Assembly: GCA_035327565.1 (NCBI GenBank)
Contig: DAOLDB010000002.1
Location: forward strand, 62,001 to 126,000
Length of the DNA stretch: 64,000 nucleotides
DNA from: JABDLO01 sp035327565
Lineage (GTDB): Bacteria; Bacteroidota; Bacteroidia; Chitinophagales; Saprospiraceae
Direction: 5' to 3'
The notes below the pieces were generated by a model that was not told the origin of the DNA, made no database searches, and was given only the letters and a program-made list of their open reading frames with translations. Below, in pieces: positions 55,720 to 64,000 of this stretch (its first letter is position 1; each line of letters starts with the position of its first letter). The translations under genes were made by a program, and so were the position numbers.

Positions 55720-55950
55720 ATGAAAAAAGTATTATTAACTGTTGTATTGTTTTTGAGTGTCTTTATTTGGTTTCTAACACCTTTAAATGGGGGATGTGTA
55801 CTATGTGATAACAATGGTAATGATGGTTATTGTGTGCCCGATAAGAGAGGTAATTTATATTGTATTTGTAATTCTTCTTATGGTGGATCGAGATGCAATA
55901 CTATCATCAACCATGTAAACGAATGTCATCACATGGCAGGAATTACATAA
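55720..55950 (+). CDS. small secreted cysteine-rich protein 2
   Basis: 76 residues: signal peptide (MKKVLLTVVLFLSVFIWFL, ending near LNGG), then about 50 residues with seven Cys: GCVLC, GYCVPD, YCICN, RC, EC. It shares C-x2-C...G-x-C-x-P with the preceding gene, and the YCICNSSYGGSRC part looks EGF-like. The two are likely old duplicates. Its stop TAA overlaps an ATG (TAATGATG) that opens a signal-like frame joined to the next gene. Its function is unknown. Confidence 0.7.
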   Translation: MKKVLLTVVLFLSVFIWFLTPLNGGCVLCDNNGNDGYCVPDKRGNLYCICNSSYGGSRCNTIINHVNECHHMAGIT

Positions 55951-57117
55951 TGATGAGAATTTTTACTGCATTCACTGTCCTTTTTTCTTTGGAACTGTAC
56001 ATTTGAAAAAGAGCATACCCTTGCGAGTCTGCCCGTGATTCCTATGGCAGACTCTCTCGTTATTTATTTGGATCATGAAACCCCCAATCAATTTACATCT
56101 TCACAAATCCTGAAGGTCGGAGACAAGCCCCATTTGGTCAACACATTTTTCCATTTCAATTTTATTAAATTTTATGATCTGAGTACAGGACAATGTACAA
56201 AAACCATCAGGATCGATGAAGAAGGGCCGGACAAATTAAGGAATTTGGATGGAGGTACATATTTCATAGATTCCACCCAATTTTTTGCTATAGGCAGTTT
56301 GAAAAGCATATATTATGTAAAAAATACTGATAAACTCTACATCAAGGAAATTATTGAACAGGTCAAATATAGGAATCCAAATTATCTTCCTGTAATCTAT
56401 AATGATTTTCATCCGGTGATTTCTATGGGAAACCATAAATTTTTTCTCACCAATTCATTCCAATTTCGTAAAGGAGGGTTTGCTTTTAATATCATTGACA
56501 CCAGTACTTTAACTCTGACCCAAAAAGTTATACTTCCCGATGCATTTCTGGACGGATTTTACGGTCCTGAAGATTTCAGGGAATGGAATTTCATCTTTGA
56601 CCCCAAGAGGCAAATCTTAGTAGCCAATTTTCCAAATATTGAAACTTTATATGTCTACGATATGAATTTCCAATCCTTGGGGAAGTATTATGCTGAAAGT
56701 TCGATCAAAAATAGCCCGTTCAAATGGATTATTCGTAATAATGATTCTGAAGAAGATGCAGTAGAAGAAATCAGGAGTTTGAGTCCAAAAGAGCTGCATA
56801 ACAGAATTAAATCCAACTGGGTATATTATGCTCTTTTGTTCGATGAAAAGCATGACTTGTATTATAGAATAGTAGGACTTCCTATTAGTCAGAATGATCT
56901 GGAAAGCGAAGATCCCGTTAAAAGCAGGATCAGAAACTACTCGATTATGGTAATGGATTCTGAATTTAAGCTGATAAAAGAATGGGCAATTCCGTACAAC
57001 ACTTATGGGATTGAAAATTTATGTCTTGTACAATATGATGGATATTTATATCTTCAAAGAAAGATTGAGGAAGAAGATATAGTAATATTTGACAAATTCA
57101 ATCTGGCAGAAATTTAA
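55950..57117 (+). pseudogene. DUF4221-like lipoprotein gene with 5' frameshift
   Basis: From 56035 a 360-residue frame (first ATG 56044) encodes a DUF4221-like beta-propeller-type protein: MADSLVIYLDHET, IRIDEEGPDKLRNLDGG, EWNFIFDPKRQILVANFPN, and an end EEDIVIFDKFNL. Its export signal is in another frame: MMRIFTAFTVLFS starts at 55950, overlapping the previous stop, but ends at TGA 56004. In the main frame the upstream sequence reads LWNCTFEKEHTLASLPVIP, which fits a lipoprotein maturation site. Removing one T from the T6 run at 55981-55986 would join them. It may be a real mutation, slippage or a sequencing error. The paralogue downstream supports this structure. Confidence 0.65.
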
Positions 57118-57125
57118 TCAGGATA

Positions 57126-57509
57126 ATTTATTTTTTACTATTTATATTTTCTGGAATAGAGTGGGCATGTCATTCTTCCCAGGTCAACAGAGATTTGATT
57201 TCTATACTATCAGAATTGAAAATAGATAGTACTTCTGACCATGATATTTATGTTTTCTATGGGTTATCCTGCGAGAGTTGTACAAGGCCCGTTATTGAAT
57301 TTGTAAAGAGAGGTTTATCCAACGAGGATAATTCATCTCATTATATATTTACCGATGTTCAATCCAGAAAACACATTGATCACCTGTATGGTAAAATTTC
57401 TGATCACCCCAGAGTAACCATAGATTTGCATTCAAAGTTTTACCGGTTCAGTTATAGTGAAGATTTTACCTTTCCTGCTAAACTCATCTTAAAGCAAGGA
57501 AAGATTTAG
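57126..57509 (+). CDS. small exported thiol protein (CxxC), start codon unclear
   Basis: A mature-looking frame continues DIYVFYGLSCESCTRPVIEFVK, with the redox-type Cys pair S-C-E-S-C and a thioredoxin-like beta-alpha start, ending FPAKLILKQGKI. Upstream of the TTG at 57195 the same frame stays open back to 57093 and reads as a hydrophobic signal (IIYFLLFIFSGIEWAC, a lipoprotein-like end), but contains no ATG, GTG or TTG. An ATT at 57126 after AGGA is a possible rare start; I use it here with low confidence. It lies between two DUF4221-like genes. Whether the gene is functional is uncertain. Confidence 0.5.
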   Translation: MYFLLFIFSGIEWACHSSQVNRDLISILSELKIDSTSDHDIYVFYGLSCESCTRPVIEFVKRGLSNEDNSSHYIFTDVQSRKHIDHLYGKISDHPRVTIDLHSKFYRFSYSEDFTFPAKLILKQGKI

Positions 57510-57562
57510 AAGATACAAACACTCAATTCGGAATACTTTATCAATAATACATTTTGAAATAT

Positions 57563-58762
57563 ATGAAAACCAAGATTGTTAACAAATTACATAGAGGATT
57601 TTTATCCCTCCCGGCGCATGCCTTTATATTATTGGTTATTTTAAGTGCATGCAATTTATCCGATCCCATTAAAGGAATACATGGCCAATTGGGTAGGATG
57701 AAAACACTGAAGCCAGTAGATTCTCTCGTGTTAACGTTGGATTATGAATCCATGCCTGATTTAATGGTTGTGGAAATTATGACTTCACACAATGAATCAT
57801 ATTTATATACTTTACTATATAAAAAGAATTTACTTAAAAAATATAGCTTGGCGGATGGAAGATTAGTCTCTACGATTGATCTCACATTGGATGAGCGCTA
57901 CAAGTTTAATGAAATAATTGGATTTCAACATATCTCGGAAGATACGTTACTTTGTTTTGATAAAATTGACATATTGTCAATTATTCCCTATAACAATATG
58001 AAGGAGGGAGTGTAACAAATCGGAATTTTAGATTTGGCACCCGAAAGCAGATTGTATTTTGATCCTGTACTTATGCCGGCTATTCGAATGGATAAAAACA
58101 CTTTTGTTTTTTCAAGTTTATATCAGCAAGATTATAATCACATGTTATTGGAGAAAATCAATTTTGAAAAAAAGGAATTTAGTTTTCATATCAATGTTCC
58201 CAAAGAATATGTATCCGGGTACTTTGGATATAAGCGCTTTGCTTATTGGAATTATGCGTATCTTAAAGATCAGCAGCTCATTTATTTTAGTTTTCCCAAT
58301 CTGGATTCTATCTATGTATACGGACTGGATTTTGAATTGAAAGAAAAGTTTGAATTGAAGTCCAGGTTGAAGACAATTTCTATTATCACCTTGATGACAG
58401 TGGATGATCCTAAAACAGCTATGAAAGAAGGGTTGAACTGGAATGAAATCGACAAGAAGACCAAGATGCAGTTTTATTATGAGGGTCTGGTATTTGATCA
58501 GGATAAAAGCCGGTTTTACCGTTTTTCAGGGTTACCCATCCCCGAATATAAAATTGATGAGAAAGATCCGGTCAAAAGTGAGATAAGACAATATACTCTG
58601 TTAGTCACTCAGCCGGATTTTAAAACTATTGAGGAGTGGGCTGTTCCATTCAACCGGTATAAGATGGAATCCAGATCCTATTTTGTCCATGATGGGAAGC
58701 TGTATATGGAGCGTAAGCTGGACACAGAAGATATGATTATATTGGATATATTTGATTTGTAA
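57563..58762 (+). pseudogene. DUF4221-like lipoprotein gene interrupted by an in-frame stop
   Basis: The first part (57563-58015, from ATG 57563) has a clear lipoprotein signal (FILLVILSAC) and DUF4221-like start (PVDSLVLTLDYES). A TAA at 58013-58015 stops it, yet the same frame continues at once with QIGILDLAPESRLYF and runs to 58762, ending LDTEDMIILDIFDL like the upstream paralogue (EEDIVIFDKFNL). The two halves together give about 399 residues, as expected for the family. No change of frame is needed, so a single base change explains the break. It could be a pseudogene, a read error or a readthrough site. Confidence 0.7.
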
Positions 58763-58829
58763 GATTCTTGGTTGTTTTGTTTGACCTGTGTACAATTTTT
58801 ATTGTAATAAGGAATTGTGGCAGAAGTAA

Positions 58830-59531
58830 TCAATCTTTATGTGAATGTACCAGATGTACTCCTAAGCCTGCGCCAAAAACGAATTGTCGAAATGACAATG
58901 ACGTTTCTTCATTGACTACGGTTGGATGAAAAGAAGCGGATGAATATTGAGCAAATAATTTAAAATCAACCGTCCGGTTCCAGTGATATATAGTCGAAAA
59001 GCTCATTTGGTAAATAAAACTTTGACTTCTCCCAGAGCCCAACGTGATTACAGTAAGGGGTTGGGTAATGATGTTCATCACAATATCCGGAGTTTGGAGG
59101 ATTGCCATTCCTGCAGCAGGAGAAACCGACAATGAAAACTTTTGTGAGAGACTTATATGCTTTGCTGGACCGGCAATAAAGGAGAGCATACGATAGGGCG
59201 ACGCGGTCATATCAGTGGAAACGGCCAAAGGGTATCTGCTGAAAACACTGTGAGCAGCCTCATTGAAATCAAAAGATTGCTGTGATAGACCCACGACTGC
59301 TCTGATGTCCCAGGTATCGAAAAGTCCGTATTGAATTGTCAATTGGGCAGCATGTCCATTTCCTGCATAACCCAGGGGAAAGGCGCCATTGGAAATTTGT
59401 CCTGAGGGTATAGAAAATCCGGCATCCCATCCCAAAGTTATGTTTCCCCTGGAAAATTGGCCATTCCCTTGCATACAAGAGAAAATCAATAAAAGGAAGA
59501 TCAAAAAATAGGTGCATTTATTACCATTCAT
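58830..59531 (-). CDS. predicted outer-membrane beta-barrel protein
   Basis: 233 residues: signal peptide (CTYFLIFLLLIFSCMQGNGQ), then amphipathic strands with alternating hydrophobic residues (NITLGWDAGFSIPSG, QLTIQYGLFDTWDIRAVVGL, VDFKLFAQYSSASF) and FVFGAGLGVHLVHS at the end. It resembles small transporter-type or assay-unknown outer-membrane proteins. It lies five bases after the carbonic anhydrase gene, so the two are almost surely an operon; a link to bicarbonate handling is a guess. Confidence 0.65.
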   Translation of the reverse strand: MNGNKCTYFLIFLLLIFSCMQGNGQFSRGNITLGWDAGFSIPSGQISNGAFPLGYAGNGHAAQLTIQYGLFDTWDIRAVVGLSQQSFDFNEAAHSVFSRYPLAVSTDMTASPYRMLSFIAGPAKHISLSQKFSLSVSPAAGMAILQTPDIVMNIITQPLTVITLGSGRSQSFIYQMSFSTIYHWNRTVDFKLFAQYSSASFHPTVVNEETSLSFRQFVFGAGLGVHLVHSHKD

Positions 59532-59536
59532 CTTCC

Positions 59537-60286
59537 TCAGGGTTTTTCAAGAATTATCCTGTTGTTCAAAGGTTGTATGACCCTGTAATTATCATCGTAG
59601 AAAGAAGCAAATTTTGATATCTGCTGTGGTGAAGCGGTTATATACTCTTTGAGAATGATGAATTGAACTGTTGCGGAACAAGGTGGAGTAGTCAGTGAAC
59701 CATAATAAGTAAAATAACCCTGATGAAAGGGAAGTAAATCACTGATATTCAGTTGGATCTGCGTACTAATTTCCATATTTTGAATATTGGGAATATTGTC
59801 AAATACCAAATCGAAAAATGAATGTGATTCGCCAATGTCAACCATAAATGTAAGTACCAGCAAATTGCCCGCTTGATCTCTATGTACACAATGAAGTTCA
59901 AGAGGATGGTATTGACCATCAATTTGATGTTCGCTGTGATGATGAAAATGGAATTGCACAAAAGTGTAACGAACCTGATTAAAAACAAGGGCATTATCCG
60001 GTTGAGGTGGGTTGACCTGAATGGTATGTCCATTGTCGACAATTTTCATGGCAAATGGACGGTAATCAAACTCCAGCGTAGGTAATTGATCAACCACCAA
60101 TGTTGAAGTAGTATTGACGTCAACGGGTGATTGTGCATTCCCTCCACAGCTGATATAACCGATTTGCTGCCAGTCCGGATTTTCATAGTCCCAATGTGCT
60201 TCCTCTTTTTCTATGGTTACCACTTTTTCGCAGGAAAGCAGAATTACAAGAAAAAACACAAGACATGGGACAGATAAAAATTTCAT
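59537..60286 (-). CDS. alpha-class carbonic anhydrase lipoprotein
   Basis: 249 residues. A lipoprotein signal with LLSC (Cys19) places it in the periplasm or outer membrane. The alpha-carbonic anhydrase fold is clear: HWDYENPDW, GGNAQSPVDV, QFHFHHHSEHQIDG with zinc ligands His113 and His115 and Glu119, LELHCVH with the third ligand His132, and YYGSLTTPPCSATVQFIIL with the gatekeeper Thr. It interconverts CO2 and bicarbonate. It is followed closely by an outer-membrane protein gene and preceded by a nested palindrome. Confidence 0.94.
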   Translation of the reverse strand: MKFLSVPCLVFFLVILLSCEKVVTIEKEEAHWDYENPDWQQIGYISCGGNAQSPVDVNTTSTLVVDQLPTLEFDYRPFAMKIVDNGHTIQVNPPQPDNALVFNQVRYTFVQFHFHHHSEHQIDGQYHPLELHCVHRDQAGNLLVLTFMVDIGESHSFFDLVFDNIPNIQNMEISTQIQLNISDLLPFHQGYFTYYGSLTTPPCSATVQFIILKEYITASPQQISKFASFYDDNYRVIQPLNNRIILEKP

Positions 60287-60320
60287 TCCCTGGTCAATTT
60301 TTAATAGGTTAAAAATGAGA

Positions 60321-60386
60321 CATTCTACAGTTCACCGAGGATCAAATTTACATTCAAGTTGATCCATTCAGAAAAACTGTAGAATG
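60321..60386. repeat. nested inverted repeat between two lipoprotein genes
   Basis: Outer arms CATTCTACAGTT (60321-60332) and AACTGTAGAATG (60375-60386) are perfect complements. Inside, GGATCAA (60339-60345) and TTGATCC (60359-60365) form a second stem with a 13-base top loop. The unit lies between the carbonic anhydrase start and the lipoprotein stop. Confidence 0.75.
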
Positions 60387-60414
60387 TTTGAATAGCTGGT
60401 ATATTCGAAACTTA

Positions 60415-60825
60415 TTACAGTTTGTTGGCAGTGCCCGCAATACTTAAAGTCAAGCCAGGACCAGAAGCTGTATAGGAATAAGTCAGTCGATTGCCGTCAA
60501 TAGTTCCTGAACCGGAAACCCCCACATTGGTACCGTCTATGACAATCGTCTGCTGCGGAATAGTCATGCCTCGTCCACTTACGGTCGCTTCAACTGTTGT
60601 ACCTGGCGTTCCTGCAAATCCATTCATCAGAATTCGGTCTTCGGAATTAGAGGATTTGGTAATGGTGAAAGAATAAGTATCTGTAAATTGCTGACCACCA
60701 ACAGAATACTTATCCTCTGCATTATAAGTTCCAACAAAATCATCTCTGTCATCGCCTTTTGAACAAGATGATATTCCCGCGATTAGAAGGATAGCGGATA
60801 AAAATAAAATACTTATTTGTTTCAT
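60415..60825 (-). CDS. small hypothetical lipoprotein
   Basis: 136 residues: lipoprotein signal ILLIAGISSC (Cys near residue 21) followed by a Ser/Asp linker (SKGDDRDD) and a beta-rich domain (FVGTYNAEDKYSVGGQ, SFTITKSSNSEDRILMNGF, and a Gly/Thr-rich end SYTASGPGLTLSIAGTANKL). It looks like the lipocalin-like or DUF-type small lipoproteins common in this phylum; no specific family is claimed. It sits between the carbonic anhydrase and the protease genes on the same strand. Confidence 0.7.
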   Translation of the reverse strand: MKQISILFLSAILLIAGISSCSKGDDRDDFVGTYNAEDKYSVGGQQFTDTYSFTITKSSNSEDRILMNGFAGTPGTTVEATVSGRGMTIPQQTIVIDGTNVGVSGSGTIDGNRLTYSYTASGPGLTLSIAGTANKL

Positions 60826-60861
60826 ATGAAAAATGATTTTTAAAAGTGATTGATAAATTGT

Positions 60862-63800
60862 TTAGTGTTTTAAAAATAGTTTGGCATTCATTTTTTCTCC
60901 CTGACTTAATTTCAGAACATATGTTCCGGGTGGAAAATTACGCACTTCTGCAGTATGTTGTGTGTCTCCTGCTGCATTTTTAATTACTTGGCGGTAAATC
61001 GTTTTACCCATCAGGTTTATAATTTCAATGACCATGTCAGTTGTATTTATATTGGCCTCTATATTATTAGAATATATGTGCAAATAATCTGCGGTTGGAT
61101 TGGGATAAATCTCAAACAAAACCAGATTTGAATGGCTGGAAAAGGGTACTGAAGTCAATGTTCGTTCACCATTGGCAAACCAAACACCCCATTTCCCATT
61201 GTCAAATGCAAGAGAGGGGTTACCTTTTCCGTGGATCCTGTCTTCTTCTAATGAAATTTGGGCCAATACCGGTGAACCCTGGGTAGTTAATGCGTCATAT
61301 ACTATAGTGGCGTCTTCAATGTCGTATGAAGGATAACCTAAAGTGCTGTTTTCTACGATCAATCCTACATCATTTCTTTCCAGGTTGAGCCCTAATATAG
61401 CATAATCTGTAGTGAAAAGACCAGTATTGTCAATATAGTCAAATGCGATGATATGCGGAGCGTTTTTCGCAAAGGTTGGATTGCCAATGTCTATGCCATT
61501 GGGAATGTTTTGAAACATTTTTATAATACTTCCATCTCCAAACTGGTTCCCGGCTTTATCCCAGGCCTGTAAAAAACTAATATCCCAGGCCTCTCTGGTC
61601 AAAGTCAGTTGATTCAGGGCATCATACATCAATACTGTCCCATCATGAGACCATTCAATAGCGTCAGCATATTGAACATTGAAAATTGGAGGTGCATCGG
61701 GTCCTGTGGTTTGATTAAACAATCTAAACTCTTTCCACTCTTCTTTATCAAAAGAATAAATGAGAATTTTATCTGAGAGGGGCTCTGTCAGAGCAGCAAT
61801 CAATGAGCCGTCTTTGGAGACAGCTACGTTTCTCCATACCGGATCGCTTTGGAGTATTTCAATATCGGCAGTACCTTTTTCAAAATCAAATACAATGAGG
61901 TGCAACTTTTTATCAGCGCCAACAAATAATACAAACTGTCCATCATCGGTAATGGAAGGTTTGGATTTGATTTCAATATCAAATAAAGGATTGGCGATCA
62001 GACTGAGATTGGCATCGGCAAGATACAAAGCTGACAGATCTGAGTCAGATAATAGTAAAAAGGCATTGCCCGGATTGGGTTCAAGTTCTTCTTCAAAATT
62101 TCCCCCTGCACCGGGGCCAATTCCTACTTCACTGAAAGCATTCATAGCTGCCTGTACTTCATTGCCATTACCAAACAGATCCATTGCTGCCTGAATGACA
62201 GCATTTCGGCAGTCGACAAATTGTGATGATTTAACAAGATACTGTGATAAAGCCTGGTAATAAATTTGTTCGGCTTTCTCAAGTCCTATGGTGGTAGCAA
62301 ATTTATAATAGGCATGATTGACAATTCCGCTATTGATATGTACCCCTCCATTGTTATCGGTGCCTGTAAATTTCTCATTCATGTGTTTGGGTTGGAATCC
62401 AATATCTCCCAATTTATTTCCACCATTATGAGGGTTTGACATGTCACGCATCGCCCCTGAAGTAAAAAACTGAGGATTAACAACTCGTTCACCTATCTGC
62501 CAGTTTTCTCTTTCTATCATAGCTCCAAAAATATCGCAAAATGATTCATTCAATGCTCCGGATTCATCTCTGTATATCAATCCTGCCGTATGCTGTACTA
62601 CTCCGTGAGACATTTCGTGTCCTGCGACATCCAATCCTCCTGCCAGATCGGTAAAGGCAAAATCTCCATTACCATAATAGATATGGTACCCGTTCCAAAA
62701 AGCATTATCCATATCATTTCCCTCTTCATCCGTGATGTTGATAAATGAAAGGATGTTTCCCCCGCTTCCATTGATCGAATTCCTTTGGTGAACGTCTTTA
62801 TAATATAAATAAGATTGGGTTGCATTGAAATGGGCGGAAACTGCATTGCGTGCATTCCAGGTATTGTTGGCACTGGTGATATCAACGGGATCAAAGTTGT
62901 TTTTATAAGGGGTGTTTTTCTTGCCGTCAGCGGTCAAAATGATGCCTCTCGGAGTATTGGGAAGGGATCCATGGATGTACATAGGTTGGGAGGCATCGAT
63001 TAAATAAAACAAACCTCCCAATCTGAATGTATTGATAGTTCGGTTTATACCCAGGAGGTCAACACCCTGAGCCTGAAAAGGACCATCGTTGAAGTGATAG
63101 CTATTTTTCATTTCAACTGTACCCTTTGCTTGATTTCTTGATGATTCGGATTCACTGTCTTCCACTTCTTTACCATGTGGATGTAATCGACATATATTAT
63201 TGATTTTATCCACTATTTCACCCGTTTGAAGATCAATAAAATAATCCCAGTTTTCTCCCGGATTAGGCATGGCAGAAATATGCAAACATAACCTGAGTTC
63301 ATTCTCCCCTGGTGCCTTATACCATACTTTGGAGGTTATAAAAGATGGTCTGTCAATATACTCTTTCATATAGGCAGGCCATGGTATCACTTTGATATCC
63401 ATTTGCTCCATATCGTCAATCACACTTTCTACAAGGACACGTTCATTGGTTATATGTGAAGGTATTTCGAAATGTCCAGGGTGCTTTTCAACTCTTCCGT
63501 TCATAATCCATTTTCTGCGATCAGGATATACATGTGCTAAAAATTCGGAACCAAAAACCGGAATTCCAAGAGCTTCTTGTTGAAAGCGGTAATGAATAAT
63601 ACCCACATGATCTTCATCTTGGTCGGTAAGTAAGAAGACATTGTTTATTTCTTCATGTCCTTTGACGGCTTTCATTGCCTGATCCAATAGATTATAAATA
63701 AAAACAGGTAACTCAGACCGGGTGTGTATTTTATCTAAAGAACCTTCAATCCAGGTCGGCAGAAAATCATCATCCCACTGAATGATATTATATGAGGTAA

Positions 63801-64000
63801 GTATAGGAATGGAAAAGGGTTGACTAACGGGATGAAATGGCCTGGAGAATAAATTTCTGGCAGAGGGTATAGCTGTTCGAAAATCCCGGGGTTTTTTTAA
63901 ATCATGTGTTTGTAGGGAAGTGCTCTGACCCTGTTGGGTCAAAGTTTTCATTTGTCCGACTAAACTGTATGAACTTAAAGAAAGCGTCAGGAGAAAAACC
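60862..64000 (-). CDS. M4 (thermolysin) family metallopeptidase with T9SS type A sorting domain, 5' end beyond the window
   Basis: The frame runs open to the right edge: upstream of the internal Met at 63951 it reads FLLTLSLSSYSLVGQ, the end of a signal peptide, so the start is outside. Counted from 63951, the zinc site is HEMSH (His445, Glu446, His449) with Glu469 in ESGALNES and a catalytic His in GGVHINSGIVNH. An FTP-type propeptide region precedes it. After the catalytic domain come a WD40-like region (about 690-930) and a type A C-terminal sorting domain (FEIYPNPTADYLHI, ending AKLFLKH). It should be secreted by T9SS and degrade proteins outside the cell. Confidence 0.94.
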   Translation of the reverse strand, partial: VFLLTLSLSSYSLVGQMKTLTQQGQSTSLQTHDLKKPRDFRTAIPSARNLFSRPFHPVSQPFSIPILTSYNIIQWDDDFLPTWIEGSLDKIHTRSELPVFIYNLLDQAMKAVKGHEEINNVFLLTDQDEDHVGIIHYRFQQEALGIPVFGSEFLAHVYPDRRKWIMNGRVEKHPGHFEIPSHITNERVLVESVIDDMEQMDIKVIPWPAYMKEYIDRPSFITSKVWYKAPGENELRLCLHISAMPNPGENWDYFIDLQTGEIVDKINNICRLHPHGKEVEDSESESSRNQAKGTVEMKNSYHFNDGPFQAQGVDLLGINRTINTFRLGGLFYLIDASQPMYIHGSLPNTPRGIILTADGKKNTPYKNNFDPVDITSANNTWNARNAVSAHFNATQSYLYYKDVHQRNSINGSGGNILSFINITDEEGNDMDNAFWNGYHIYYGNGDFAFTDLAGGLDVAGHEMSHGVVQHTAGLIYRDESGALNESFCDIFGAMIERENWQIGERVVNPQFFTSGAMRDMSNPHNGGNKLGDIGFQPKHMNEKFTGTDNNGGVHINSGIVNHAYYKFATTIGLEKAEQIYYQALSQYLVKSSQFVDCRNAVIQAAMDLFGNGNEVQAAMNAFSEVGIGPGAGGNFEEELEPNPGNAFLLLSDSDLSALYLADANLSLIANPLFDIEIKSKPSITDDGQFVLFVGADKKLHLIVFDFEKGTADIEILQSDPVWRNVAVSKDGSLIAALTEPLSDKILIYSFDKEEWKEFRLFNQTTGPDAPPIFNVQYADAIEWSHDGTVLMYDALNQLTLTREAWDISFLQAWDKAGNQFGDGSIIKMFQNIPNGIDIGNPTFAKNAPHIIAFDYIDNTGLFTTDYAILGLNLERNDVGLIVENSTLGYPSYDIEDATIVYDALTTQGSPVLAQISLEEDRIHGKGNPSLAFDNGKWGVWFANGERTLTSVPFSSHSNLVLFEIYPNPTADYLHIYSNNIEANINTTDMVIEIINLMGKTIYRQVIKNAAGDTQHTAEVRNFPPGTYVLKLSQGEKMNAKLFLKH

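Noticed and set aside
55443..55950. Calling the Cys-rich pair NVEAL proteins
   Set aside because: The NVEAL motif and its hydrophobic leader pattern are absent; only size and neighbourhood are similar.
1..64000. CRISPR arrays, insertion sequences or prophage
   Set aside because: No spaced identical repeats, transposase or phage structural or integrase genes were seen.

Overview
The window is a chromosomal segment of an AT-rich member of the Bacteroidota, most likely in or near the Saprospiraceae/Saprospirales. The evidence is two very large secreted proteins ending in the gliding-motility-type (type B) T9SS sorting domain, an M4 metalloprotease with a type A T9SS sorting domain, a TonB-dependent receptor with a carboxypeptidase-regulatory-like N-terminus, DUF2911 and DUF4221 proteins, many lipoproteins, and -7 promoter boxes of the form TAnnTTTG. 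No phage, insertion sequence, CRISPR array or rRNA operon was seen. One tRNA gene is present: tRNA-Lys(TTT), without encoded CCA.

Layout. 1-13.7 kb is mostly core genes: the 3' end of ileS, a thioredoxin-fold exported protein, a DinB-like protein, crcB with a WecA/TagO-type transferase, uppS-bamA-ompH (lipid carrier and outer-membrane assembly), kdsA (LPS Kdo), a DUF3293 protein, yidC and gpsA. 14.2-16 kb holds a two-gene coiled-coil/membrane operon resembling PspA/IM30. 16-25 kb holds a dusB-cca tRNA operon, nhaD, a DUF4403-like protein, an exported amidase, tRNA-Lys, and rnz with a STAS protein. 25.5-34.5 kb is core again: clpC, infC-rpmI-rplT, a MacB/FtsX-type permease, queA, a DUF2795 protein, cmk and marC. 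34.5-43.2 kb encodes the two giant T9SS cargo proteins, one with about 15 tandem Ig-like repeats. At 44.2-46.8 kb a TonB-dependent receptor sits under a TPP riboswitch and is therefore probably a thiamin-family transporter.

47-54 kb is an accessory locus: an HPr-kinase-like P-loop domain fused to a GT2 glycosyltransferase, two more GT2 enzymes and a sulfotransferase-like protein on the plus strand. Facing them on the minus strand are a PqqD-family protein, a PF14907-type nucleotidyltransferase and a rhamnosyltransferase-like protein. PqqD plus HprK-like plus this nucleotidyltransferase is a recurrent but functionally unassigned combination. This is the best candidate in the window for an undescribed system; no separate precursor peptide is obvious, but the PqqD protein has a distinctive C-terminal tail.

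55.4-58.8 kb is a second unusual cassette: two tandem small secreted Cys-rich proteins sharing a C-x2-C...G-x-C-x-P signature, followed by two DUF4221-like lipoproteins with a thiol (CxxC) protein between them. Three of these five genes are irregular: one has a 5' frameshift, one has no conventional start codon, and one has an in-frame stop. This suggests decay, assembly error or unusual expression. The right end holds an outer-membrane protein, an alpha-carbonic anhydrase lipoprotein, a small lipoprotein (with a nested palindrome between the last two) and the M4 protease, whose start lies beyond the right edge.

Functional links: uppS, the WecA-like transferase, kdsA, bamA and ompH all serve the envelope. 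dusB, cca, tRNA-Lys, queA, ileS, rnz and infC-rpmI-rplT serve translation. The secreted proteins at 34-43 kb and 61-64 kb need a T9SS machine that is not encoded here.
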